In this document: one piece after another, positions 42,719 to 52,495 of the stretch
Numbering within the stretch: the stretch's first letter is position 1
Layout of the letters: each line of letters begins with the position of its first letter
Origin: a virus
Strand: one strand, 5' to 3'
Length of the DNA stretch: 58,786 nucleotides
Virus record (IMG/VR): IMGVR_UViG_3300043465_002540
Location: 1-58,786 of that record
The notes under the pieces: generated by a model
Database searches by the model: none
Told to the model about the DNA's origin: nothing
What the model saw: the letters and a program-made list of their open reading frames with translations, nothing else
Translations under genes and position numbers: made by a program

Positions 42719-45700
42719 TCACTTCAGCGGCTCTAGTAATAGCTCTAATGCTGCCAGTCTGGCTTCTAGATCCTGATTCTTCTGATGCAGCTCCTGGCAT
42801 GCCTTTACGACGACGGGAAATAGTCGCAGTGGGGTTGCCTCTAATCTATCTGGATTATCTTTTAGGGCCAGGCCCATCCACTCCGCATTAGCAGCAGTCT
42901 GCGCGGCGTCGAGTTCCTGCGCAATGAATCCGCCCTCAAACTTTTCCTGCTTCTTGCTGCCGTCAGACACCCCCGGTGTCTGGCCGATAACATTGCCTTC
43001 GTCGTCGAGGACTGGAGAGGAGTACCACTCACGGCGGTCCCATTTGAACTGCACAGGGCGCACGGTCGAGAGAAAATCTATGCCGAGCGAAATGTCTTGG
43101 ATGTCAGCCTTGTCGCGCGCGTCGGAGATCAGCGTGATCGTGTTAACTGCGCAACGCAGCGTCGTCACCGACGAGTTGCCAAGCGTGATCTGATTTGTCG
43201 CACTAACGGCAGTCGGAGTCGCGCCATTTCCGATACAAGTCAGGTTCGTTCCTGATAGAAAAGCGACGCCGCCTGCCGTCTGCCCGAGCACGGTGTTCGT
43301 GATCTGCGAGCCCAGCCCTCTTCCGACGTTCAAGCCGTTGATCAGCGCATCACCGCCTTGAACATCAAGCGTGGCCGCAGGGTTGACGTTCCCGCCAGTC
43401 GCATTTACCAGTACCCTGTTGTTTGACGTATCTACTGCAAATATGCGTACTGAACCGGCTGCATTTTGTACCTGAAATGCAGTGGTATTGCCCGTATTCG
43501 CTCTGGCTATAACAGAGCCAGCGATTCCAGCGTTCGCTCTTGCTCCTGCGACAATCACTACGTCGCCGCCGTTTGTGTTTCCTACTGCTGCACCGGCTTG
43601 AGCAGTCAGAGTGATACTTGTTCCGTTGCCAGACCCGGCCGTGCCACCTGCCACTTGCAGCGGCCCTGTAGGCGTCGACGTACCGACTCCGAGCCGTGAG
43701 TTCGTGTTATCCCAGAACAGCCTAGCATTATTCTGCGAATAGATGCCTGATGCGCCAGCGAAAACAACGCTGCCTAGGGTGAACGCGGTTGCCGTTCCCG
43801 TGCCGCCGTTCGCTGCACTGACCGTGCTCCATGAAAACGTGCCCGACCCGTTGTTCGTCAATACGCCCGAAGCGTTCGCTGCCGGGAACGTCGTCGTCTG
43901 ACCCCGGATGGCGACGATGTCGCCATCCGCGCTGACTTGAAACTGACCCGTCGTGCCGACGTTGAGCGTCGATGACAACGTGCGCGAACTGGAGGCCACC
44001 GTCGTCGTCGTGTAATAGCCAGACGGGAGTGTCAGCCCGCCGTTCACTATCGTTGGCGTCGCCAAGATGGCAAAATTTGTGGGAGCTAGCAGAGCCGACG
44101 CCAGTGTGTTTCCGGTGACGCCCGTTCCGTACCGAACCATGACCGAGCTAGCAGTGTTCACGTCTCTGACGACGGTTCCAGCCGGGACAAACAGGTCAAA
44201 CGACGCCTCAACGGTACACACTGCTGTCGTGGTCAGGGAAATAGTCGTACTGCCGAGCGTGAGAACGCCGCTGAACGTGACCGCAGGGACAAAGCCAATG
44301 CCCAACCGGTTGTTCGTGTCGTCCCAGAATAGGTTGTTGTTGTCCTGCGTATAGACACCCGACGCGCCAGCGAAGACAACGCTGCCGAGGGTCAACGCAG
44401 GGCCGCTCGGTGCAGTTGCCCATGACAGATTGCCTGCACCATCATTAACAAGAGCTCCTACTGCATCTGGAGTAGGGAACCCGCGATCCAATACGCCGCC
44501 GCCTAGTAACTCGTAAGAAGATGCAGTTATCCTGCCGCCATTTGAAATAGTTACTTGAGGAATTCCCGTCTCAGAAATATTGAGATAGCCGTCATCAATA
44601 TTTACTCCTATGGACCAGTCTGCTGGAAATGCAGACTCGCTAAGTTTAGAGACCAGGTGCAGGGACGTTGGGCCGAAATACCCATCTGCCCAGCGGTTTG
44701 CGTATGACCCTATTTCATATGCAAGATCGGTATCAGGAATGAGCGAGGCATTTATAGACGTAGTTGTGAGATTACTAAGTGCTCTGTTGGCTATGCTGGC
44801 ATCGTCTATAGTATCAAGCGCACTCTGAACAGTGGTGTCCGCTGGAGACAATATGCCATTAAAGCTAGCTGTGTCAGTGTATATCGCACTCGCCGGATGA
44901 TCTGGATCAAGTAGCCCAGAAAGATTACCGTGATCGCTTATCTGATTTATTGGCAACGAAGAGACTTTGCGCAAGTCTACGTAATTTGCGCCTGTATCGG
45001 TGGACACAATTCTACCTTTTATGGCATTTGTATAGGCATTTGCTGTTTGATATATAACTGTGCCAATTATCACTATCTCTGCGAATGGCAGACCCGACAG
45101 CGTAGCAAGCTCGGTTGTAGCTCCGGAGCGGGCCGCACTTATGTTGTTGTATTCGTTTATGCCCTGTATTGCTATAATTGGATGATTTATGTCATTTGTT
45201 GCAAAGACATGCACTAGCACGAAATTGCCGCTTGTCAGCTCTGTTAGCTGCCACGTAGAGCCGGTCCACTGATTATAAGGAAGCCTCCCGCCAGCACCTG
45301 TATAGCCCGCAGTTCCAGAATAGATTATAGGAAATGTGTCGGCCGTCTTACTTCTCCAATTACCGGAGACTCCCTCTCTAAAGAAAACCGGTATGCTGGC
45401 AATTGGAGCAAGCTCCTGGGGGGCACCATCTGTTATTATATGCTTTATGTCTTCGTCATAAAACATGCCATTTCCGGCAGAAAACTGGCCATGAATTGCG
45501 CTGTCTCCGGCGCCGTCAACATTGAAATCGCTTAGTGCGAATCCATTTATAAAAGCAGCGCCCATGCTATTATGTAGCCACAGGTGCGTTCCGCCGTCCA
45601 TGACAAGACCATGACGCTCATCTGCAACGTATATCGCCTTGTTGTTTCCGGCGTCCCAGTATACGATTGATACGATTGCATAGGATAAAATCAAGTCATC

Positions 45701-45964
45701 TGAAAATGTTTGTGTGGTCTCTAGCGTGTAGCCATCAAAATAAAAAAACCACAGCCCCTCTGTGTCTGTTATAGAAGCAGATGCAGCGGACAGATGAGTA
45801 TATTTCACTCCTTGTGCATAGTACTCGAAACGAGATGATGTCGGGGTAATCGTAAGAGTGCGACTTGTGTCATCAAACGACAGCGTCGTGTCGGCTCTGT
45901 TGGGAAAACCGGTTGGCTCCTTGGACATCTCATATATTGTCTTTACGTTTGGATTGTGCGACAT
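42719..45964 (-). CDS. tail fibre/spike protein with S74 intramolecular chaperone
   Basis: 1081 residues. The C-terminal ~130 residues are a peptidase S74 endosialidase chaperone: SDARDKADIQDISLGIDFL, RPVQFKWDRREW, EGGFIAQEL and a Leu-rich coiled coil at the end. This domain trimerises the fibre and then cuts itself off at the Ser of the SDxRxK region. Upstream, two LGSVVFAGASGxY...RLGxG modules repeat. GGTGGAG precedes the ATG. The distal half is GC-rich, the N-terminal half phage-like. Confidence 0.88.
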   Translation of the reverse strand: MSHNPNVKTIYEMSKEPTGFPNRADTTLSFDDTSRTLTITPTSSRFEYYAQGVKYTHLSAASASITDTEGLWFFYFDGYTLETTQTFSDDLILSYAIVSIVYWDAGNNKAIYVADERHGLVMDGGTHLWLHNSMGAAFINGFALSDFNVDGAGDSAIHGQFSAGNGMFYDEDIKHIITDGAPQELAPIASIPVFFREGVSGNWRSKTADTFPIIYSGTAGYTGAGGRLPYNQWTGSTWQLTELTSGNFVLVHVFATNDINHPIIAIQGINEYNNISAARSGATTELATLSGLPFAEIVIIGTVIYQTANAYTNAIKGRIVSTDTGANYVDLRKVSSLPINQISDHGNLSGLLDPDHPASAIYTDTASFNGILSPADTTVQSALDTIDDASIANRALSNLTTTSINASLIPDTDLAYEIGSYANRWADGYFGPTSLHLVSKLSESAFPADWSIGVNIDDGYLNISETGIPQVTISNGGRITASSYELLGGGVLDRGFPTPDAVGALVNDGAGNLSWATAPSGPALTLGSVVFAGASGVYTQDNNNLFWDDTNNRLGIGFVPAVTFSGVLTLGSTTISLTTTAVCTVEASFDLFVPAGTVVRDVNTASSVMVRYGTGVTGNTLASALLAPTNFAILATPTIVNGGLTLPSGYYTTTTVASSSRTLSSTLNVGTTGQFQVSADGDIVAIRGQTTTFPAANASGVLTNNGSGTFSWSTVSAANGGTGTATAFTLGSVVFAGASGIYSQNNARLFWDNTNSRLGVGTSTPTGPLQVAGGTAGSGNGTSITLTAQAGAAVGNTNGGDVVIVAGARANAGIAGSVIARANTGNTTAFQVQNAAGSVRIFAVDTSNNRVLVNATGGNVNPAATLDVQGGDALINGLNVGRGLGSQITNTVLGQTAGGVAFLSGTNLTCIGNGATPTAVSATNQITLGNSSVTTLRCAVNTITLISDARDKADIQDISLGIDFLSTVRPVQFKWDRREWYSSPVLDDEGNVIGQTPGVSDGSKKQEKFEGGFIAQELDAAQTAANAEWMGLALKDNPDRLEATPLRLFPVVVKACQELHQKNQDLEARLAALELLLEPLK

Positions 45965-45980
45965 ATTTACTCCACCCTGA

Positions 45981-48900
45981 TCAGATTATCCACCAAGCGC
46001 TGCCATCCGATTGAATCTTTATTGCTTCATACTGTGTGCTGAGCGTGTATGTTGTCGCGCCGTCTATTAGTTCGGACGCATCAGCATCTACGGTGACAAT
46101 ATTCGCCGTGATGTCTTTTTTCTTTATAGTAAATATGCGTTCGACTGCTGATGCAGCGGATGGCAGCGTCATCGTTATTGCGCCGGAAGAAGCATCGGCC
46201 AAAATTGTGCCATCGGAAGAGGCCAGAGTATAATTGGCAGTTTTGGTTGAAATCGGCGCAGTGCTGTTCTGTGCGGCGCCCGAGGTCCATGACAGAGTTC
46301 CGCTTCCATTGTTTGTTAGAATAGAATTTGCAGAGCCCTGAGATGATGGGAAGCTATATGGGATATCGTTTATTCTAGTTAGATCCCCGCTAGAGCTTAC
46401 CTGGAACTGCGAGCTGGCGCCGACGGATAGCGCCGAAGCTGGCGCGTTCGTACCGACACCGACACGCGCATTCGTCGTGTCGACGTCGAAGATGGTCGAG
46501 CCCGCTGCGTTCTGCACCGAGAATGCGGTCGTGCCGTCCGACGTGTTCCTCGAGAGCACGACGCCGTCGTTGCCGACGCTGAAAGTGGTCGTGCCGTTAT
46601 CACGGGCAAGGAAGATTGGATCGCCCTTGTCCATGTTGTCTGCTATCAGCGCCGCTGAGGCGTTGACCGTAGGCTGCGACGCGCCTGTGGTCTGCAAAGC
46701 GAACAGGCCGCCGATGCGGATACCGCTGTTGTTCTTCGCCATGCCCGTGACGGCTATGTTGGCACCAGTGCCGTCGCCTGTTGTGTTGCCGAAGACGGCG
46801 TAGTTGCGGGCGCCGTTCGACGCGAGGCCCATCATACCGATGTTGTGGCCAGATGCCGTCGTGCCCGCAGCCGAGCCTTGCAGCGCGAAGTTGGCTTGTA
46901 GCGCCGAGACGGGGTCTTGTCCGCTGCCTGCGATCACGGTGCCGAAGCTGCCCGCGTAAGAAGTTGACGGCGTACCTGCGCCGCTCAAATAACCGATAAC
47001 GCCGTAGACCGGGGCGACGACGCTCGCAGATACGCTTCCTTCAATGTACGAAACGATGGTTCCGCCGCCAGGGGTCAGGGTTGCGTCGACGTTCAGCGCG
47101 TACACGCCACTGGCCGTCGAGCCTGCCTGCACGTCGACGACGTGCGCCGGAGTTGCTATGCCTACGCCTAGGCGATTATTTGAATCGTCCCAGTACAGGT
47201 TGGAATCCGATGATAGCGATGAAGTGCCGCTCCAAAATGCCACGCGCGTAGCTACGCCACTGCCTGTAACAGTACCTGCTGGTGACCATGACAGGTTGCC
47301 CGAGCCATCATTTGTCAGCGCGCCCGACGCATTCGCCGCCGGGAACGTCGTCGTCTGGCCCCGGATAGCGACAATGTCGCCCGAGGAATTAACTTGGAAC
47401 TGAGAGGATGAGCCAACAGATAATAGCGATATAGGACTTGTAGTCCCTATGCCAACGCTCCCGGCATTTGTGATACGCACACGCTCAGTCGTTGAGCTGC
47501 CTAACGTAGTAAATCCATCAGTGCCGCTAGCAGTCGTGTGAAATTCAATTCGACCGCCGCTCGCCGTCGACGTAAAAGCCTGCTCGGCCTTCATAGTCAT
47601 CATCGCGCCGTAGTTAATGCCGCCCGTGGCAGTCCAACCTGCACCGAGCACATTGATCATGCCGTCGCCAGCGCCGATCTGCGTCGGCGCGGCCTTCGTT
47701 CCTCTCGAACGCACACCGGCAAACTGACCACCGCGATATGACTCTTGAAGCACGGTTCCAGCGGCGCCGTGCCCAAGCATCACCGCGCCTGCTGTCACGT
47801 CAGAACTGTCAAACGTAAACTGCCCGTATACAGTCGACGTTCCAACCAGAAACACGGGCGATCCGCCCGACTGCTGGAAGCGCGCGATCTCCGTGCCGTT
47901 GACGCCGACACCGATAATATCGTTCGACGGCGAGAAGAAGCCGCTGTTCAGGTTGTCGCGGAAGGCGACGGCGGGAGCGGCGGCGCTACCATCGGGGATG
48001 GCGAGTTGGCCGCTGGCGATGTCAAGGGCGGCAACGGGGGCGTTGGTGCCGATACCCAGTTTACCGCTGCCCGTGTTGTCCCAATAGAGGTTCGCATTCG
48101 ACGACAGCGACGAAGCGCCATCCCAGAATGCCACACGCGTTGCAGTACCGCTGCCGGTGACCGTGCCACTTCCGCCCGCCGCAGCCCACGACACGTTGCC
48201 GGCGCCGTCTGTCGTGAGTACTTCACCGCTCGCGCCGTCTATCATTGGAAGGGTAAATGCATCGCTTATATTTACCGGAGTGGTGACGGAACCGATGGTT
48301 ACCCCAGTTGTTAAATAATAGGCCGAATTATTTCCTATTTTAATTGGTCCGCCATCATTATCAATCCACAGCGGCTTCTCAATCGGATACTCGTTATTGG
48401 TATAGCGAAGCGAAAGACCAGGCGAGAATCCAAGTGACCCCTGAAGCTGTAGGAGTGCAGTGTCGTCGGTAGCGCCGAGCTTAAGATAAAGCGCAGGGTC
48501 GCCCAGATCTAGACCGAGTGCAGCCTCGTTGCCCCCTATAGAAGGGACCAACGGCCCCGCCACAAATCGGGCATACTGACTGGATAAAATTCCTTCTACT
48601 CCAAGATTCTCGACTACCACTGCTCCAGTAGTCAGCCACTTCAAGGCAGAGCTGCCGTCAAAAACTCCTGCATTGCTAAATTGAATCGCCCGATCTGGAC
48701 CGCCTGGTGCGCCACTTGCAGGCGAATCCCACGATAGATTTCCGGCTCCATCGTTCGTTAATACAGTTCCGGCAGAGCCCACGGCCGCAGGCCAGGCCGC
48801 ATCAACGCCTCCAGACCCCAGAAACAAGGTTCCTATTGCAGAAATCTGAATGTCAGCAAAGCTTGACAGCGATATATTTTCTGTGCCAGAGACAGAAAAC

Positions 48901-49268
48901 TCGCCATTCCCGGAATCCGTTGTAATCGTGTTGCCCGACTCATAAGCAGCCTGTAAGCTAGAGCTAGCAGAGGAAAGAAGGGCAAGTAGGCTGTCAACAC
49001 TTATTTTATTTAACTCTGTAGAGGCATAATCTATGTACGCAATGTAGCCGTCTAGCAGCGGTGGTACTATTGGAGCCACCAGGAATTCGCCATAAAAGTA
49101 GCCATCTGCCGAGCCGGACAACCCCTGATATGACCCACCATCCAGTGAAAGCTCTATTCGGCCAAGGTCGTAGTTATACCTAATTATGGCCATACCGGCT
49201 TCTGGAACGCCTAGACCCTCGCCCGCCCTAAAGGTCAGAAAAGGAATTGTTTGTTTTTTCTGCGTCAT
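45981..49268 (-). CDS. tail fibre-like protein 4
   Basis: About 1095 residues from the ATG at 49268, chosen for its GAGGAG site; the frame stays open to 49349. N-terminal region FRAGEGLGVPEAGMAIIRYN is followed by beta-rich modules. Two units share RVAFWxGxSSLSSxxNLYWD, and the end (TYTLSTQYEAIKIQSDGSAW) is a known phage fibre C-terminus. GC-rich segments alternate with phage-like ones. It is the first gene of the leftward operon, with a candidate promoter at 49352-49378. Confidence 0.78.
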   Translation of the reverse strand: MTQKKQTIPFLTFRAGEGLGVPEAGMAIIRYNYDLGRIELSLDGGSYQGLSGSADGYFYGEFLVAPIVPPLLDGYIAYIDYASTELNKISVDSLLALLSSASSSLQAAYESGNTITTDSGNGEFSVSGTENISLSSFADIQISAIGTLFLGSGGVDAAWPAAVGSAGTVLTNDGAGNLSWDSPASGAPGGPDRAIQFSNAGVFDGSSALKWLTTGAVVVENLGVEGILSSQYARFVAGPLVPSIGGNEAALGLDLGDPALYLKLGATDDTALLQLQGSLGFSPGLSLRYTNNEYPIEKPLWIDNDGGPIKIGNNSAYYLTTGVTIGSVTTPVNISDAFTLPMIDGASGEVLTTDGAGNVSWAAAGGSGTVTGSGTATRVAFWDGASSLSSNANLYWDNTGSGKLGIGTNAPVAALDIASGQLAIPDGSAAAPAVAFRDNLNSGFFSPSNDIIGVGVNGTEIARFQQSGGSPVFLVGTSTVYGQFTFDSSDVTAGAVMLGHGAAGTVLQESYRGGQFAGVRSRGTKAAPTQIGAGDGMINVLGAGWTATGGINYGAMMTMKAEQAFTSTASGGRIEFHTTASGTDGFTTLGSSTTERVRITNAGSVGIGTTSPISLLSVGSSSQFQVNSSGDIVAIRGQTTTFPAANASGALTNDGSGNLSWSPAGTVTGSGVATRVAFWSGTSSLSSDSNLYWDDSNNRLGVGIATPAHVVDVQAGSTASGVYALNVDATLTPGGGTIVSYIEGSVSASVVAPVYGVIGYLSGAGTPSTSYAGSFGTVIAGSGQDPVSALQANFALQGSAAGTTASGHNIGMMGLASNGARNYAVFGNTTGDGTGANIAVTGMAKNNSGIRIGGLFALQTTGASQPTVNASAALIADNMDKGDPIFLARDNGTTTFSVGNDGVVLSRNTSDGTTAFSVQNAAGSTIFDVDTTNARVGVGTNAPASALSVGASSQFQVSSSGDLTRINDIPYSFPSSQGSANSILTNNGSGTLSWTSGAAQNSTAPISTKTANYTLASSDGTILADASSGAITMTLPSAASAVERIFTIKKKDITANIVTVDADASELIDGATTYTLSTQYEAIKIQSDGSAWWII

Positions 49269-49351
49269 ATGCTCCTCAGCGCCAGGGGATCCAGCCCAAT
49301 ACAATGCACGGAGAACCATAGTTATTAAATGCGGGTGGTCCGCGAGCATTA

Positions 49352-49378
49352 ATTATATTTGCGTCAGATCGCAAACAA
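49352..49378 (-). promoter_or_regulatory. candidate sigma-70 promoter for the fibre operon
   Basis: On the leftward strand TATAAT occupies 49357-49352, with TTGTTT upstream at a spacer of 15 bp. The -10 is perfect, the -35 and spacer are imperfect. It lies about 85 bp before the first fibre gene start, and no other good candidate is seen in the gap. Confidence 0.45.
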
Positions 49379-49453
49379 GCCGCGACCGCCGGCTGCAACT
49401 GAAGGCAACTAATTGAATAACAGTCTTTCTGATCTTTTCACATGGAGCAAATA

Positions 49454-50353
49454 ATGAAATTTCCGCTTATAAAGATGGCAGCTGACCCCAGCCTAGGCAA
49501 AACCTGGCACGATATCTTTAAAAAAACTCCTGTCGCCCAGTTTGTTTCTTCCTTCAGCGGAAGCGACGATGCTTCGCGTAAAAAGGCACTTCAGCCGATA
49601 TACGACAGCTACGTGGTATATATGACCACGCTGTCTGATGCAGCGGAAAAAGAACTGGCAATGAAAAATATTCAAGAGTTGGTGACGGCTCTAACTGCCA
49701 GCCCCAAGGCTCCGCAGGCAACGCCCGCGACGGGCAATGCCTCCCCTGCTGCGCAACCAAAAAAGACCGATACCAATAAATCTGGCCCGCACCCTGGTAT
49801 GACCGCTCTACAGCAAAAGCTAAATGAATATCTCGCTGCAAATCCAAAAGAAGGCGTTTCGCCAGTAAAAGTGACCGGCTACCAGGGTGACCAGGGCACA
49901 TGGGGAGTGATAAAGAAAGTATGGCCGCAATGGTTCGATGGCAACAAGACGAAGTTCAAAAGCTATTCACAGGTGACTGGCTGGATTGAGAAAGAGATGA
50001 GCGCGAAGCCGGCCGGCGCGCCAGATGCTCAAAAAGCTGCACTAAACAACAAAATTGTCTCAGAAGAAGATCGGCAATTGGTGGCTGCATGGAGAGCATT
50101 CTTGCAGGCAGACTCGCTAAATGTAGGCGCTGATGTCGTCAGCACATATGCGGCCGGCAGCCCTAAGACGGTCGGATCCAATATTGCAAAATACATTGCA
50201 GATGGAAAGATGAAAACACCGGTAAAAGCGCCGCTTGAAGCTGCGCAGGCCCATCTTGCAATTGGTTTCCCAGCAGAAGCGACAAAGGCCCTTGCCCAAG
50301 GCGCTGCAGCTGCAAAAAAATACAAGGGCATGCGAAAGCTGGATAATAAATGA
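49454..50353 (+). CDS. hypothetical protein, possibly virion-associated (299 aa)
   Basis: The start at 49454 has GGAG at a good distance; the ATG at 49442 has none. Helical N-terminal 80 residues, a Pro/Ala/Thr linker (PKAPQATPATGNASPAAQPK), then two helical segments and a basic end. The linker layout suits a structural or scaffold-type protein; no family is recognised. It diverges from the fibre operon and is followed by a terminator. Confidence 0.6.
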   Translation: MKFPLIKMAADPSLGKTWHDIFKKTPVAQFVSSFSGSDDASRKKALQPIYDSYVVYMTTLSDAAEKELAMKNIQELVTALTASPKAPQATPATGNASPAAQPKKTDTNKSGPHPGMTALQQKLNEYLAANPKEGVSPVKVTGYQGDQGTWGVIKKVWPQWFDGNKTKFKSYSQVTGWIEKEMSAKPAGAPDAQKAALNNKIVSEEDRQLVAAWRAFLQADSLNVGADVVSTYAAGSPKTVGSNIAKYIADGKMKTPVKAPLEAAQAHLAIGFPAEATKALAQGAAAAKKYKGMRKLDNK

Positions 50354-50443
50354 GCGTCTGCTGCACACAGCATGAGAAATAAACCAACTTTTGACCTCGA
50401 GTCCTCGGCATAGTCCGAGGACTTCTTTTTTGCCGCTTGATAA
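50353..50443 (+). pseudogene. vestigial duplicate of the rnhB 5' end
   Basis: From ATG 50372 the reading is MRNKPTFDLESSA, stop, SEDFFFAA, stop. This matches the rnhB start MIKNSPTFALESSAW followed by SEDLFFAAC. The similarity begins upstream (GCGTCT ... AGCATGA in both) and ends at 50443. An in-frame TAG replaces the Trp codon. The fragment is separated from the intact gene by the exostosin-like gene, indicating a duplication or insertion event. Confidence 0.7.
50400..50431 (+). terminator. intrinsic terminator inside the rnhB-like fragment
   Basis: AGTCCTCGG (50400-50408) pairs with CCGAGGACT (50415-50423), followed by TC and six T. It ends transcription of the 49454 gene. Its sequence is derived from rnhB coding sequence, which carries the same hairpin at 52526-52558. 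Confidence 0.85.
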
Positions 50444-50539
50444 AGAGAGGTGCGCGAGGCCATCAGTAACAAGCCGAATATCAATATATTAGCAAAACGA
50501 CAGAGGCGGGCAAGATAAATGATACTTAAATATTAAAAT

Positions 50540-52441
50540 ATGAAGTATTTTGTATACAAAGTAGATCACGACTTTAAGCGGCCAGGTGGCTTTCAAGAGG
50601 CCACGGATGCAGAGGACAAGATATGGTCGTGTCTAAAGATGTTTCACCAAGAAGTCGACAGCATCGACAATGCTGACATAGCCTTTATAGGATTGAATAA
50701 TGCTTCATTTTACTTCAATAAGGGTGACCTTAAGAAAGTGTGGCAAGAGTCTGTTTGCCCAAGACTCGTCAATAAAGATATCCCACATGTGGCAATATTC
50801 ACTTACGTTATAAATGAAGATGACCTGAGCTTTATCCCGCCATGGATAACAATATGGGCATACGAAACAGAATGCTCGCATCACGACTCCCCGTCTCTGC
50901 AGACCACGGACAGCGGATGCGGAGACCGGATGTGCATGATACCATATGTACTCACTCCTCAGACACATCCTGCGGCAGGAGTTATTGAGACCACAAATAT
51001 AAATCCTGAAAACTTCAATACCGAGCTGTGGACCAGGAGATCTAACACGGCATTTATAGGCTCTTTACAGGCAGGCGGGCGACCGCGCATAAATACTCGC
51101 GCTAGCCAAGTTATTGGCTGGCAGTCGCAAATTGGGTGCGACATATATGGAGATCGACAAGCTACCGAGCCAAATGACACGTACTCTAGATACAAATTCG
51201 CTCTAATTCTGCGAGGGGATACTCCGACTCGTAAAGCGTTCTATCAAGCCATTGCAGCCGGGGCAATTCCAGTAATTACTGAAAGCGCATGGCAACAGTA
51301 CAGCGAGCTGTACAGAGGTCATTGCGAAAGCCTGGCCGACATAGTCGTAGTTGTGCCAGATAATGCCGAGCTATGGGACTGCGCCGAAATACAAAAGATC
51401 CTAAATAAAAGAGCAATGGAGTGCGCTACGTTGCTTCCACGGCTGCACAGCTGGTCGAGCAAATATCTTGATTATGACAGCGGCGGGGTCGTAGATGCGG
51501 CAATGCGCGCAACTCTGGCCAAAGTGAGGAAGCCAGCCATGCCCTTGGCATACATCCACTCACTGGAGCCAGCAAGCGTATATCGACCGACAAGCGTAAA
51601 GATTAGTGAACAAGAGGTGATAACTGAAGAAAACATACTAGAAAGCCAGTATGCCCTGGAGCAAATAATTCTCAAAACCGTCTACAACTATCCTTATAAA
51701 ACTGGTTGCCTAGACAAGGCAACGGCTGCAATAGTACCAGTTCATACCTTTTTAACATGCTGGAATCGGCCGAATCACTATTCCGTGATCGACTCTGTAA
51801 ACGTAATAAAAAAAGCTTTAAATGCGCTCCCTGCATGGAAAAACAGCAGCGTGCCCCATTACCTTGGATATGCCGATGTTCTTTGGAATGACGAGCGCGT
51901 CTTTCTCCGACACGTAGATATTCCTGATAATACAACAGTTATTGCCCTGGAGGCTTGCGACCTTCCGGTGCAACAAGAGGCAGTCCCATTTCCATGCGGA
52001 AGCATGCCTGGTGTTCTTTCATCAGCGGATCGGCAATTAGCTGTGTACATAGGAAGGGAGAGAGAAGAGGTCAGCGGGTACGATATCGATTACGAGATGA
52101 TAAACACACCTGGCTGGCACTCTACAAATACCCAAAACACCAGGATTGTGCAGGCCTACTCCCAGCATAAATTTTCTTTGCAACCTCACGGAGACCGAGT
52201 GACAAGGCGAGGCTTCTATCAGTCCGTGGCATGCGGGTGCATACCCGTGATTACTGCTGACTGCGTCAAGGCGTATAGCGATGCTACCGGGCTGGATGTA
52301 TCAGAGTTTTGCATAATTATCCCGGAGTGGCACGAAAACGTTGTAGAACTATTGCGACAATCAGACTTCGAGTCCATGCAAAAGAAATTGCCCCAGTTAT
52401 CATTATCAGGCAGGATCTTGAAAATCACGGGGTTGTACTGA
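50540..52441 (+). CDS. exostosin-like glycosyltransferase with duplicated domain
   Basis: 633 residues. Two halves each end in the GT47/exostosin donor-site pattern: YKFALILRGDTPTRKAFYQA then IAAGAIPVI, and HKFSLQPHGDRVTRRGFYQS then VACGCIPVI. The protein thus looks like a fused duplication. Exostosins add sugars from nucleotide donors in an inverting manner. No ribosome-binding site precedes the ATG, which follows an AT-rich stretch. Flanking rnhB-like repeats suggest that the gene was inserted here. Confidence 0.7.
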   Translation: MKYFVYKVDHDFKRPGGFQEATDAEDKIWSCLKMFHQEVDSIDNADIAFIGLNNASFYFNKGDLKKVWQESVCPRLVNKDIPHVAIFTYVINEDDLSFIPPWITIWAYETECSHHDSPSLQTTDSGCGDRMCMIPYVLTPQTHPAAGVIETTNINPENFNTELWTRRSNTAFIGSLQAGGRPRINTRASQVIGWQSQIGCDIYGDRQATEPNDTYSRYKFALILRGDTPTRKAFYQAIAAGAIPVITESAWQQYSELYRGHCESLADIVVVVPDNAELWDCAEIQKILNKRAMECATLLPRLHSWSSKYLDYDSGGVVDAAMRATLAKVRKPAMPLAYIHSLEPASVYRPTSVKISEQEVITEENILESQYALEQIILKTVYNYPYKTGCLDKATAAIVPVHTFLTCWNRPNHYSVIDSVNVIKKALNALPAWKNSSVPHYLGYADVLWNDERVFLRHVDIPDNTTVIALEACDLPVQQEAVPFPCGSMPGVLSSADRQLAVYIGREREEVSGYDIDYEMINTPGWHSTNTQNTRIVQAYSQHKFSLQPHGDRVTRRGFYQSVACGCIPVITADCVKAYSDATGLDVSEFCIIIPEWHENVVELLRQSDFESMQKKLPQLSLSGRILKITGLY

Positions 52442-52495
52442 GGCAATGCTCTCGGCTCTGCGTCTGGGCTTTTTTTCTAAGCGTCTCGCGTTAGC

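Noticed and set aside
47745-48314. Rightward open frame opposite tail fibre 4
   Set aside because: Shadow of the GC-rich fibre coding sequence with no family likeness and no RBS.
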